Source of the DNA: Candidatus Kapaibacterium sp.
Lineage (GTDB): Bacteria; Bacteroidota; Ignavibacteria; Kapaibacteriales; UBA2268
DNA length: 64,000 nt
NCBI GenBank assembly: GCA_026418625.1
Contig: JAOABA010000056.1
Location: forward strand, 62,001 to 126,000
Direction: 5' to 3'
This document shows, piece by piece, positions 30,691-40,310 of this stretch (position 1 is its first letter; each line of letters opens with the position of its first letter). A model generated the notes under the pieces. It did not search any database. It was given only the letters and a program-made list of their open reading frames with translations, and was not told where the DNA came from. The translations under genes and the position numbers were made by a program.

Positions 30691-32826
30691 ATGCTTCAAG
30701 TTGTTCAATATCAAAAAACTGGGGAAATATTTATAGAGGATCTTCCTGCACCATCCTGTCCTGAAAATGGAATTCTTGTGAAAACTGCATATTCAGTCAT
30801 TAGCGCAGGGACAGAGAAAATATCTGTTACTAATACCCAAGCTTCATTAATTCAAAGGGCAAAACAGCAACCTGATCAAGTTAGACAAGTTATTGACAGT
30901 GTTAAAAAAGAGGGTATAATTAACACATTAGCCAAAGTTAAGTCAAAATTGGAATCTTATAAATCACTTGGCTATAGTGCTGCTGGCGTTGTTTTGGAAA
31001 GTAAAACAGATAAATTTAGAATTGGCGATAGAGTTGCTTGTGGTGGTGCTGGATTGGCAGTTCACGCTGAATATCTTGCAATACCAAAAAACTTAGCTGT
31101 TAAAATTCCAGATAATGTTGAGTTTGAACAAGCTTGTTATACTACACTCGGAGCTATTGCTTTGCAAGGTGTTCGACAAGCCAACTTAAGATTAGGCGAA
31201 AAAGTAGCAGTCATTGGTTTAGGATTGCTTGGACAAATCACAGTTCAGTTATTAAAAGCTTCAGGTTGCAGCGTTTTAGGGCTTGATATTGACGAGTCTT
31301 TATTTCCGAAAGCAGCTTCCTTTGGTTGTGACCTTACCTTGTTATCAACTTTTGATAACATAAATTTAATGAAACAATTTTCTAAAGGTAATGGTTTTGA
31401 CGCAGTAATTATTACTGCTAGCACAAGTTCAAACGAACCAATTGAACTTGCAATTGAGCTTGCAAGAAAGAAAGGGAGAGTTGTTATTGTTGGTGCTGTC
31501 AATATGAATTTACCAAGAAGTCCATTTTATGAAAAAGAGCTTGAGATAACTATTTCTTGCAGCTACGGACCGGGGCGATATGATCCTCACTATGAAGATG
31601 AAGGAATTGATTATCCTTTTCCTTATGTCCGTTGGACAGAAAATAGAAATATGGAGGCTATTGTTGAGCTTATTGGAAAAGGGAGCTTAGATACAAAATC
31701 TTTAACAACTCATATTTTTTCAATAAATGATGCTGTAAAAGCTTATGATTTGATAACTGGTAAAGTAAAAGATGATTACCTTGGAATTTTGATTAAGTAT
31801 CCTGAAACAAATGACATCCCTAAAAAATTTATAGAATACCATAAAGAAATGGCAAAAGATAAAATTGGTATTGGATTTATAGGAGCGGGGCAATTTGGGA
31901 CTTCATACCTGTTACCTCATATCAAATCGACAAATTCTTCTTTGGTGGCTGTTTCAACAAATAACCCTGTCAATGTTGCTACTGTTGCAAAGCAATTTGG
32001 TTTTAAATTGGCAACAACTGATTCCGAAAGCATTATTACTAATCCTGATATTGATTTAATTTTTTGTGCAACAAGGCACGATTCTCACAGCCATTATGTA
32101 ACACAAGCTTTAAAAAACAACAAACCGATTTTTGTTGAGAAACCCTTAGCTGTCAATAGAGAGCAAATGGAAGAAATTGATAAGCTGGTAAGAGAATTAA
32201 ACGGAAAAATTATGGTTGGTTACAACAGGCGTTTTTCTCTACCTTTCAAGAAAATCAAGGTTTTATTAAGTCAATTTCAGGAACCAAAATTTATAACATA
32301 TAGAGTAAATGCTGGTAAGATACCGGTTAATCATTGGGTTTATAGAGAAAATCAAGGCTCGGGACGAATTATAGGCGAAGCCTGTCATTTTATTGATTGT
32401 ATGGTCTATCTTACTGATTCTCTTCCGACACAGGTTTTTGCCTATTCTTTAGCTTCCTCATCTGATGATGTTTATAATCGTGATAGTGTAGCAATTGTTT
32501 TGAAATTTGCAGATGGGTCGGTCGGTAATTTAAATTATCTCGCAAATGGGGATTCAAAATTAGAAAAAGAATATTGTGAAGTATTTTGTGGCGGTTCAGT
32601 AGCCATAATGAAGAATTTTGAAATTATTGAATTTATTAATTCAGGCAAGATTAATAAATATAACTTTGACGGAAAGAAAGGGCACAAAGAAGAAGTAATA
32701 GCAGTAATAGAGTCAATTTCTCAAGGGAAGCCATTTCCAATTAGTTATGAAGAAATTAAAGCTGTTTCTGTTGCCACATTCGCTGCTCAAGAGTCTTTAA
32801 TCAAAGGTTTACCTGTTAATATCTGA
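30691..32826 (+). CDS. Bi-domain protein: zinc-type alcohol dehydrogenase + Gfo/Idh/MocA oxidoreductase
   Basis: N-terminal MDR (VKTAYSVISAGTEK, GYSAAGVV, VIGLGLLGQITVQLLKASG) and C-terminal Gfo/Idh/MocA (IGFIGAGQFGTSYLLPHIK, VEKPLAVNREQMEEI, VGYNRRFSLPF). Confidence 0.88.
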   Translation: MLQVVQYQKTGEIFIEDLPAPSCPENGILVKTAYSVISAGTEKISVTNTQASLIQRAKQQPDQVRQVIDSVKKEGIINTLAKVKSKLESYKSLGYSAAGVVLESKTDKFRIGDRVACGGAGLAVHAEYLAIPKNLAVKIPDNVEFEQACYTTLGAIALQGVRQANLRLGEKVAVIGLGLLGQITVQLLKASGCSVLGLDIDESLFPKAASFGCDLTLLSTFDNINLMKQFSKGNGFDAVIITASTSSNEPIELAIELARKKGRVVIVGAVNMNLPRSPFYEKELEITISCSYGPGRYDPHYEDEGIDYPFPYVRWTENRNMEAIVELIGKGSLDTKSLTTHIFSINDAVKAYDLITGKVKDDYLGILIKYPETNDIPKKFIEYHKEMAKDKIGIGFIGAGQFGTSYLLPHIKSTNSSLVAVSTNNPVNVATVAKQFGFKLATTDSESIITNPDIDLIFCATRHDSHSHYVTQALKNNKPIFVEKPLAVNREQMEEIDKLVRELNGKIMVGYNRRFSLPFKKIKVLLSQFQEPKFITYRVNAGKIPVNHWVYRENQGSGRIIGEACHFIDCMVYLTDSLPTQVFAYSLASSSDDVYNRDSVAIVLKFADGSVGNLNYLANGDSKLEKEYCEVFCGGSVAIMKNFEIIEFINSGKINKYNFDGKKGHKEEVIAVIESISQGKPFPISYEEIKAVSVATFAAQESLIKGLPVNI

Positions 32827-32901
32827 TTTTTGATATTTTAAGGATTGATTATGTTCATAAACTTGAATAATATGAAAAATTTAAACGATTGTAAGAGAAT
32901 A

Positions 32902-35505
32902 ATGAGAAAATTTAGATTTATATTGGTTTTAGCTTTATTATTAGCAACATCAGGGCTAACTGCAAAGGAATATGCACCTTTTACGCAAGAAGACATATCA
33001 AAAATCATTAAATCAGAAACAAGATTTATTGTGAATCTAAGTGGAAAATGGGAAATGCTTGATAGTGACGAACAATGGCAGACTGTTACGATTCCATCAA
33101 GCTATAACACAAAAAACAGGGTTGTTTATCAAAGAACCGTCAAAATTGACCCAAATATATTAAATAAATTCATTTGGCAACTTTATTTTTTTGGGATTGA
33201 TGACCATCTCGAAGTGTATTTTAATAATCAATTTATTGGTAAGTATTTCGGAGGAATGACTCCTTTTACTGTTCAAATTCCATCGAGATTAATTCAAAAA
33301 GAAACAAATACAATCAGGTTAGAATTATCGTCAGCTGGCGATAACGCACAAAAAGTAAAATCTCAATATAATTTTTCCAAAAAAATCTACACCGATATTA
33401 TAAGAGATGTTCTGCTTATAGGAACCCCTCAGATTTGGATAAGCGATTTGAGTTACAAAACAACTTTGAAACCAGATTTTTCATCTGCAATGGTCGAAGT
33501 TAAAGCAAAAATTTCCTCTGGAAGTATTGTTCCTTTCAGTGCTAAAACACAAACACAAGATTCCTTAATTGCCTTAGGATTGGGAAAAACCTCTGTTTTA
33601 GCTGATGTTATAATTAAAAATAAACAAACAAATCAAATAGTTGCTCAATCTCAAAGCCAATCAATAGAAATTCAACAAGACCGGACAGTTCTATTCAATA
33701 CTAATTTAAATGTTTTAAATCCATTATTATGGTCACCCGAGAATCCTAATTTATACGAGATTAATTTAAAAATTTCGAAGAACAATCAAACAATTGATGA
33801 TTATGGTATTACCCTCGGTTTTCAATCAGTTGTTACAGCTTTGGAAAATAACCAACCTTCTTTTTTTCTTAATGGGAAAAAAATTGTAATCAACGGAGTT
33901 GATTATATAGAAGATTATAGCGCCTATAACCAAACTTTAAGCGCAGAAAGAATGGAAAACGATATAAAGACTATTAAAGTTCTTGGAGCCAATCTTATTA
34001 GGTTTAAATATGGAGTGCCCCATCCATACCTTGCATATCTTTGCGATAAGTATGGATTATTTATGATGATCGACCTGCCGCTTTACTATTCACCTGCAAG
34101 TCTGTTGCTAAGTGAGGATAATTTAGTAAGAATGAGAAATATTGCTGATAGGATTATTAATCATTTTTCAATCCATCCTTCATTATTTTCTTGGAATCTG
34201 TCTTATGGAGTTGAAGAAGGTAATGAAAAAATTGACAAAGCAATAAATGATTTGCTAATACTATTCAAGTCAAATTCACAAAGATTAGTCTCAAAAACAA
34301 TTCTATTCGGTATAAAAGAATTAAACCATAAAAATTTTGACTTTATAATCATTCAAACGACCAAAAAATATTCAGTCAAAGAAAAAATTATTAATGAATT
34401 AGAAAGAATAAAGAAGTTAGCCGCAGGAAAACCATTAATATTAACTTATGGCACAATAGTCCAGCCGGACAATCACAACGGTTTTTCCGATCCTAACTCT
34501 TTGGAGTATCAGTCTTATTTTATCCAGACATATTATCATATAGCCGAAGATGCCAATCTCAACGGCTCAATAATCTGGTCATACTCTGACTATGAATTAG
34601 AAGCACCACTGCTATTAGCAGAAAACCAAAACAAATTCATAAATACATCAGGACTGACAGATAGATCAAGGAATCATAGAATTTCATTTGCAACACTTCA
34701 GGCTCTTTTTAATAAAGAAAAAGAACCAATGCTCGATTCAGGAACCTATGCCGAGAAAACACCAATAATCTTTATAATCATTGGATTAATTTTGAGCATA
34801 GCAATAATTTTTATGATAAATAGGTTTAGGCGATTTCGCGAATATATCTTTCGAGCTTTCTTGCGACCATATAATTTCTATGCTGATATTCGAGACCAAA
34901 GAATAATGTCATTACTTCAAACAATCTCTTTGAATATCATTATATCATTCACTTTGGGGTTATTTTTATCCTCTGTATTATTTTATTTAAAAAACAATGA
35001 ATATGTTCAATTTGCTCTAAATCTATTAATTCCTTGGAGAAATATAGCTGCATTTTTATTTGATTTAATATGGTCACCTGAATTAATGCTTTTTATATTA
35101 TCATTTATATTTCTCACACTAAGTGCTTTGATATCTTCTATTTTAAAAATTTTCACATTTTTCATAAGAAGCAGAATATTTTTTACTGATACATTGACAA
35201 TAACAACTTGGGCAAGTGTCCCAATATTAATACTATTACCTTTTTCCATCATTCTGACAAAGCTTTTAAGTTTAAGCGTTTTTCTGAATTGGGTTATTTT
35301 TATATTGTTTTTGCTTATTATGGTATGGGTAATTTTAAGAATTATTAAGGCGTCTGCGGTGGTGTTTGATACAAGGAACTCTACAACTTATTTAGTTTCC
35401 GGAATATTTTTAGCTGTTATTATAGGTTCGATTTTTGCATTTTACCATTATCAAGTTTCAATTTTTTCTTATTTAACATATTTTACCGAAAAAATATTCA
35501 ATTAA
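32902..35505 (+). CDS. GH2-like (beta-galactosidase fold) protein fused to C-terminal multi-TM domain
   Basis: GH2 sugar-binding, Ig and TIM-barrel order (LSGKWEML, VVYQRTVKID, LWSPENPNLYEI, FFLNGKKIVINGVDYIEDY, IHPSLFSWNLSYG); about 6 TM helices after residue 640. Confidence 0.7.
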   Translation: MRKFRFILVLALLLATSGLTAKEYAPFTQEDISKIIKSETRFIVNLSGKWEMLDSDEQWQTVTIPSSYNTKNRVVYQRTVKIDPNILNKFIWQLYFFGIDDHLEVYFNNQFIGKYFGGMTPFTVQIPSRLIQKETNTIRLELSSAGDNAQKVKSQYNFSKKIYTDIIRDVLLIGTPQIWISDLSYKTTLKPDFSSAMVEVKAKISSGSIVPFSAKTQTQDSLIALGLGKTSVLADVIIKNKQTNQIVAQSQSQSIEIQQDRTVLFNTNLNVLNPLLWSPENPNLYEINLKISKNNQTIDDYGITLGFQSVVTALENNQPSFFLNGKKIVINGVDYIEDYSAYNQTLSAERMENDIKTIKVLGANLIRFKYGVPHPYLAYLCDKYGLFMMIDLPLYYSPASLLLSEDNLVRMRNIADRIINHFSIHPSLFSWNLSYGVEEGNEKIDKAINDLLILFKSNSQRLVSKTILFGIKELNHKNFDFIIIQTTKKYSVKEKIINELERIKKLAAGKPLILTYGTIVQPDNHNGFSDPNSLEYQSYFIQTYYHIAEDANLNGSIIWSYSDYELEAPLLLAENQNKFINTSGLTDRSRNHRISFATLQALFNKEKEPMLDSGTYAEKTPIIFIIIGLILSIAIIFMINRFRRFREYIFRAFLRPYNFYADIRDQRIMSLLQTISLNIIISFTLGLFLSSVLFYLKNNEYVQFALNLLIPWRNIAAFLFDLIWSPELMLFILSFIFLTLSALISSILKIFTFFIRSRIFFTDTLTITTWASVPILILLPFSIILTKLLSLSVFLNWVIFILFLLIMVWVILRIIKASAVVFDTRNSTTYLVSGIFLAVIIGSIFAFYHYQVSIFSYLTYFTEKIFN

Positions 35506-35579
35506 AATAAAACTTAGTATATTGCGTGAAAGCTATTTCCATTTATTGAAAATTTAAGCAATCGTTAGTTGAGGAAAAA

Positions 35580-36524
35580 ATGTCTAATGAAAATAATAAT
35601 ATATCAGAAAGGCAGATGAAATTGAAAACATTTTATTCCTTGAAGGAAGCTTTGAAGGAACCCGAAAATGTTACAAAGCTTGACCTTCATTTGAAAAATC
35701 TTGAATCACTTCCGGAAGAAATATTTTACTTTCCAAATTTAATCGAACTCAATTTAGTAAACAACAAAATCAAAGAAATTCCTGACAAAATTAAAAATTT
35801 AGTAAATTTAAGAAAATTAGAACTAAGCGGAAATAGATTAGTTGAGTTCCCTATAGCTATTACTAATTTATTTAATCTACAAACTTTAGTTCTAAGCTGG
35901 AACGAGATTTATTATATTCCCGAATCTATCGGTCTGCTTAAAAATCTCGAGTGGTTTGGTATGAACCACAATAAATTAAAATATTTACCAAATAGTATTG
36001 GTGAATTAAAAAATCTAAAAGAACTTGTTCTTAATGATAATGAACTAATTAACTTACCAGATACAATTGGAAATCTTGAAAATCTTGAAAAATTAAGAAT
36101 TTCCGGAAATCATCTTATCTCATTGCCTGAGACTATTGGGAATCTGAAGAATTTGAAAAAACTCGAAGCACACGAAAATAATATTACATCTCTTCCAGAG
36201 ACTATTGGCGATTTGGAAAATTTAGAAAAATTGAGGCTTTATAAAAATTTGCTTGTTGGGTTACCTAATTCTATTGGAAAACTTAAAAATTTGAAGAAAT
36301 TGATTCTTTATGAAAATGAATTACAATTTCTTCCTGACTCTATAGGTAATTTATCTAATTTAACAGAGCTTGAGTTGAGCTATAATGAGCTAAGTTCATT
36401 GCCTGAAACAATTACCGAGCTAAAAAACTTACAAGTAATTGATTTGAGTAAGAATGAATTTACTATATCTGAAATTGAAAAGATAAAATCTTTCCTTCCA
36501 AACGTAAAAGTTATTACAAATTAA
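35580..36524 (+). CDS. Leucine-rich repeat protein without signal peptide
   Basis: About 11 LRR units of the type LPxxIGxLxNLxxLxLxxNxL; begins MSNENNNISERQMK with no hydrophobic leader. Confidence 0.92.
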   Translation: MSNENNNISERQMKLKTFYSLKEALKEPENVTKLDLHLKNLESLPEEIFYFPNLIELNLVNNKIKEIPDKIKNLVNLRKLELSGNRLVEFPIAITNLFNLQTLVLSWNEIYYIPESIGLLKNLEWFGMNHNKLKYLPNSIGELKNLKELVLNDNELINLPDTIGNLENLEKLRISGNHLISLPETIGNLKNLKKLEAHENNITSLPETIGDLENLEKLRLYKNLLVGLPNSIGKLKNLKKLILYENELQFLPDSIGNLSNLTELELSYNELSSLPETITELKNLQVIDLSKNEFTISEIEKIKSFLPNVKVITN

Positions 36525-36550
36525 GATTAATAACTTTTTAAAGAAAAAAA

Positions 36551-36850
36551 TTAACTAAAAGAACTGGAGACACCATTTTTGTAGTTGGTGTTATTCGATT
36601 TAATTCTTGGTCTACCGGGTTTAGGTGCGTCGTAAAGTCCGTGAATTCCTTTTTCAGTCCAAACATCAATCCAACGGCTAACGGTATCACGGTGAACATC
36701 AAAAATAACTGCAATATTATCAATGGAATATTTTTTTGCACTTAACATAATAGCATGAGCTCGTTGGCGGGTTCTATGAGTGGAACCATTTCTAATAATT
36801 CTATTGAGCTTTTTTTCTTCATCTTTTGTTAAAGAATAAACGAATTTCAT
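36551..36850 (-). pseudogene. IS630-type transposase remnant (N-terminal HTH only)
   Basis: RTRQRAHAIMLSAKKYSIDNIAVIFDVHRDTVSRWIDVWTEKGIHGLYDAPKPGRPRIK, then a short non-homologous tail; no DDE domain downstream. Confidence 0.72.
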
Positions 36851-37018
36851 AGCTACCTCTAAAAATTTTAACTAAAAAAACGATAATAATTAAAAGTAAT
36901 ATTTGAAAATTTTTTTTAAATTTACTTTGATAAACTTATTAAATACAAAATATTCAAATATCAAAAGCGAAAATAACATACAAGTTTTTTTTAAAAAAGT
37001 TCCATTTTCCTCCATTTT

Positions 37019-39574
37019 TTGAAGAATATGGGTAAAAGGTTAAATATATCGCCTTATAAGTTGGAAAAACTAAAAAACGCCGTGTTAATTACACTTGGCA
37101 GACGACAGATTGCAACTCATTCCGATTGTGAGATTTTAGCAGAAAAAATTTTGGATAAGACTGATAGAACAATTGGAATAACAACTTTAAGGAGATTTTT
37201 TGGTCTTGATCCTGCTAAAAATCTTCCTTCTCCATATACTTTAGACACTCTTGCAATATTTAGTGGATATAGCTCGTGGCAGGATATTGCTGATATTGAC
37301 ACTCAATCACAACAAAATACTTTTGATTTTTTTTCACAAAACGGACAAAATAATACCAAAATCACTTGGGAAAATTTAAAATCAAATGCTTATTCTATTT
37401 CTCAATTCAATTTAAGAGCATTAAAGAAAAAAACCGGTATTGCCTATGAACACACAATCCAAAGAGAATTTGCTATTGAGCAAATTATGAATTTTCTTGA
37501 GTCAAATTATACAGCCACTGCTTTTATAGCTCCGGGTGGTTATGGAAAATCAACACTTTTGGCAAAAACTATTGAAAAAATTTGGTTTTCTGATGTCCCT
37601 GTTTATAAAAATGACATTGTTTGGTTTATTGATGGCAGTTTACTCAACGGTTTTTTAGTCAGGGGTTTTGATTTTGCAGGATGGCTGGCAGGACAAATTG
37701 GATTAAATCACACCCAAAATTATAGAGAGATATATTCTGGTGAGAATCCACCAAAAGGCAGAATGATTCTTGTGCTTGATGCGGTTGATGAAATTAGCCA
37801 AAAAGAAAGCCAACTTCGTGAGGTTATTTTGGCAATATTAAATTTAATTGCATCAAATGCTGAAACTCCTTGGCTTAAAGTTATTTTAGCTATGAGAAAT
37901 CTTACTTGGAATCGTTTTGTTTATTATCATAATAATTTTCCTAACATACAGAACTATTGGTATAATGTCCCATTTAGAGTTTATAACGAAGATTTTACAA
38001 ATATTCCTCCTTTAAGCACTGATGAAATGCTTAAAATAGCAAGAAATCTTCGAAGTAGCTTTGATGAAAATATTTATGAAAAGTTAGAAGAAGTTATTCT
38101 ATCAGAGGATTTTTCCTACGTTCTTTCTTTTCCTCTTTATTTTCAGATGTTCATTCAATTGATTCAAGAAAAAAACGCAGTTCCGGAAAGTGAAACTGAA
38201 TTATTTATAGAATTTCTAAGGACCAAAATTTCTGCTGGTAGCTTTGCCGAAGGTAAACAAGCTGTTATTCAAGCTATTTTAGAAGAGCTTGATTATGGAT
38301 ACAAAGGTATAGCGGCTCCGAAAAAGAAGCTTATGATGAATGATGCATTCAAAAATAACCCGAAAGCATATCACGAACTATTATCCTTCGGGATTTTAAG
38401 GGAGTATCAGCATTTTAATAATTTTGGGATTATGTCAATTCATATACAATTCGGGCATAAAAATTTGCTTGAATTTCTGATTGCTACTCATTTTGCTGCT
38501 AAAGATGACAAACTTTCGATTTCGACTTTTGAGTTTATTTTTAAAAGATATCAAAACAACCAACTGAAGACTGAAATAATCAAATGGTTAATCAAACTGG
38601 CATTCTTCGAAAAGGAATACGATGTTGTTTTTAATCTTAATAAGTTAATAAAAAAGTATGATTATTTTACAAAACCCGATAAGTTTCAATATTTTGATGA
38701 ATACTGGGAAACAATTCAAACTATTGGTATTGCACTCAGGCACGATAATGTAGCCTTCGATGTTCTTATACCCCGATTTGCGGCAGATACAAACTGGCAA
38801 AAATGGTATTTTGAAACTTTTGTTGATATTGATTTTTTAGTTTTAAAATATGGTAAAGCACTTTGGTATTATTTGGTTTATAATAAATCACCCGAGGGTC
38901 AAATTTTTGGGCATTCATTGCTTTTGTATAAATTCATTCTTGAAGCTGAATATGAAGAAGCAAAGTATGAGATAAAATTACTTGATGGGATAAAATTTAA
39001 TCCTTTGGAATTGCATCCTCTTCTTTTAGGGCGACTAATGGCTTTCAAAGCAATTTACTATTATTTTTTCGAAGGTTCATTACCAAAAGAGCTGTTAAAT
39101 TTAATTTTAGAATACGAAGAAAAAATTCATTCAACAAATAAATATCAGGAATTCATCCCTTGTTACCATTCAGCGATAATTTTTGCATTAAATCTTTGCA
39201 GAGAATATGAACTGACAAAACTATTATGGGAAAAGATTTATCCCAAATATGATCAATCTATCAATAAATTAAGAATCCCCGAAATTGATCTTGCAAAAGT
39301 TTTTCTTGCTAATTCATATCTCGAAACGGGAGAACTTGAAAATGGTTATGTGATATTAAACGATTATCACGAAAACTTATACCAGACAACCAGAAATAGC
39401 TATAGTATCTATAAAAACATTATAGAAGCAAAATTCCTTTTCTTGCTTGGCGATCTTGAAAAAGCCGACAAATTAATGGATGAAGCCCTCATTAAAACCA
39501 AAAAGTTTGGCTACAAATTGCTTGAGCTATTTATTTCCAGAGGATTAACTGAATCCCAACAATTTATGTTTTAG
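37019..39574 (+). CDS. STAND/NACHT-like NTPase with N-terminal putative DNA-binding-like domain and C-terminal alpha-solenoid
   Basis: Walker A FIAPGGYGKSTLLAKTIE; Walker B GRMILVLDAVDEI; sensor-like VILAMRNLTWNRF; N-terminal IGITTLRRFFGLDPAKNLPSPYTLDTLAIFSGYSSWQDIA; TPR-like C-terminus (LANSYLETGELENGYVIL, FLLGDLEKADKLMDEAL). Confidence 0.75.
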   Translation: MKNMGKRLNISPYKLEKLKNAVLITLGRRQIATHSDCEILAEKILDKTDRTIGITTLRRFFGLDPAKNLPSPYTLDTLAIFSGYSSWQDIADIDTQSQQNTFDFFSQNGQNNTKITWENLKSNAYSISQFNLRALKKKTGIAYEHTIQREFAIEQIMNFLESNYTATAFIAPGGYGKSTLLAKTIEKIWFSDVPVYKNDIVWFIDGSLLNGFLVRGFDFAGWLAGQIGLNHTQNYREIYSGENPPKGRMILVLDAVDEISQKESQLREVILAILNLIASNAETPWLKVILAMRNLTWNRFVYYHNNFPNIQNYWYNVPFRVYNEDFTNIPPLSTDEMLKIARNLRSSFDENIYEKLEEVILSEDFSYVLSFPLYFQMFIQLIQEKNAVPESETELFIEFLRTKISAGSFAEGKQAVIQAILEELDYGYKGIAAPKKKLMMNDAFKNNPKAYHELLSFGILREYQHFNNFGIMSIHIQFGHKNLLEFLIATHFAAKDDKLSISTFEFIFKRYQNNQLKTEIIKWLIKLAFFEKEYDVVFNLNKLIKKYDYFTKPDKFQYFDEYWETIQTIGIALRHDNVAFDVLIPRFAADTNWQKWYFETFVDIDFLVLKYGKALWYYLVYNKSPEGQIFGHSLLLYKFILEAEYEEAKYEIKLLDGIKFNPLELHPLLLGRLMAFKAIYYYFFEGSLPKELLNLILEYEEKIHSTNKYQEFIPCYHSAIIFALNLCREYELTKLLWEKIYPKYDQSINKLRIPEIDLAKVFLANSYLETGELENGYVILNDYHENLYQTTRNSYSIYKNIIEAKFLFLLGDLEKADKLMDEALIKTKKFGYKLLELFISRGLTESQQFMF

Positions 39575-39582
39575 GATTGAAT

Positions 39583-40224
39583 TTATTCATTATATTCGAT
39601 AAATTCAAGCACTTTGGTAATTCCAGCACCGTGACGAAGTATAACAAATTCATCAGTAGTCATATCAATCACAGTTGATTCACCAACAAAGCTATATTCG
39701 TCCATCTTGATGATTAAATCCACTTGATTGATGAATGTTTGAGCAAATTCATCATAATCGTCAAATTGTCTGCCAAGCGGGTCTTTTGCACTAATTGAAA
39801 TTATCGGATGCCCCAGCTGCTTAATTATTGATTGACAAAGAATATTATCGGGAATTCTCATTCCAACAGTTTTTCTTTTGGGATCTTGAGCATAACGAGG
39901 AATCAATTTTGTTGCAGGAAGAATAAAGGTTATCGGACCGGGCACAAGCCGTTTAATGGTCTTGTAAGCAATATTAGATACTTTTGCAAATTCTGATACA
40001 TTCGAAAGTGAATCGCTAAGGAAAGTCATTTCTTTATGTTCTGGCAGTTTCCTTATTATTTTTATTCTTTCAATTCCCTCCTTGTTTGATAGGTTACAGC
40101 CCAAAGAAAAGCCTGTATCGGTTGGATAAAGGATAACTGCTCCATCAGTGATAGCATCTGCAACTTTTTTAATTTTTCTCCATTCGGGTGTTTTTGAGTG
40201 AATGTTGAGAATTAATGCTGACAT
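39583..40224 (-). CDS. Sua5/YciO/YrdC family protein (L-threonylcarbamoyladenylate synthase type)
   Basis: GAVILYPTDTGFSLGCNLSNKEGIERI; GPITFILPATKLIP; VGMRIPDN. Confidence 0.9.
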   Translation of the reverse strand: MSALILNIHSKTPEWRKIKKVADAITDGAVILYPTDTGFSLGCNLSNKEGIERIKIIRKLPEHKEMTFLSDSLSNVSEFAKVSNIAYKTIKRLVPGPITFILPATKLIPRYAQDPKRKTVGMRIPDNILCQSIIKQLGHPIISISAKDPLGRQFDDYDEFAQTFINQVDLIIKMDEYSFVGESTVIDMTTDEFVILRHGAGITKVLEFIEYNE

Positions 40225-40310
40225 ATTTTACCTCGATAATTAAAAAATCCTTTTTTAAAATATGCTTTTATAAAAATATAACACAATATTGAATTTTCCT
40301 AACAAAATCT

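Noticed and set aside
35700-36500. Periodic DNA pattern that could look like a repeat array
   Set aside because: It is the coding periodicity of leucine-rich repeats in an intact ORF, not a CRISPR or satellite.
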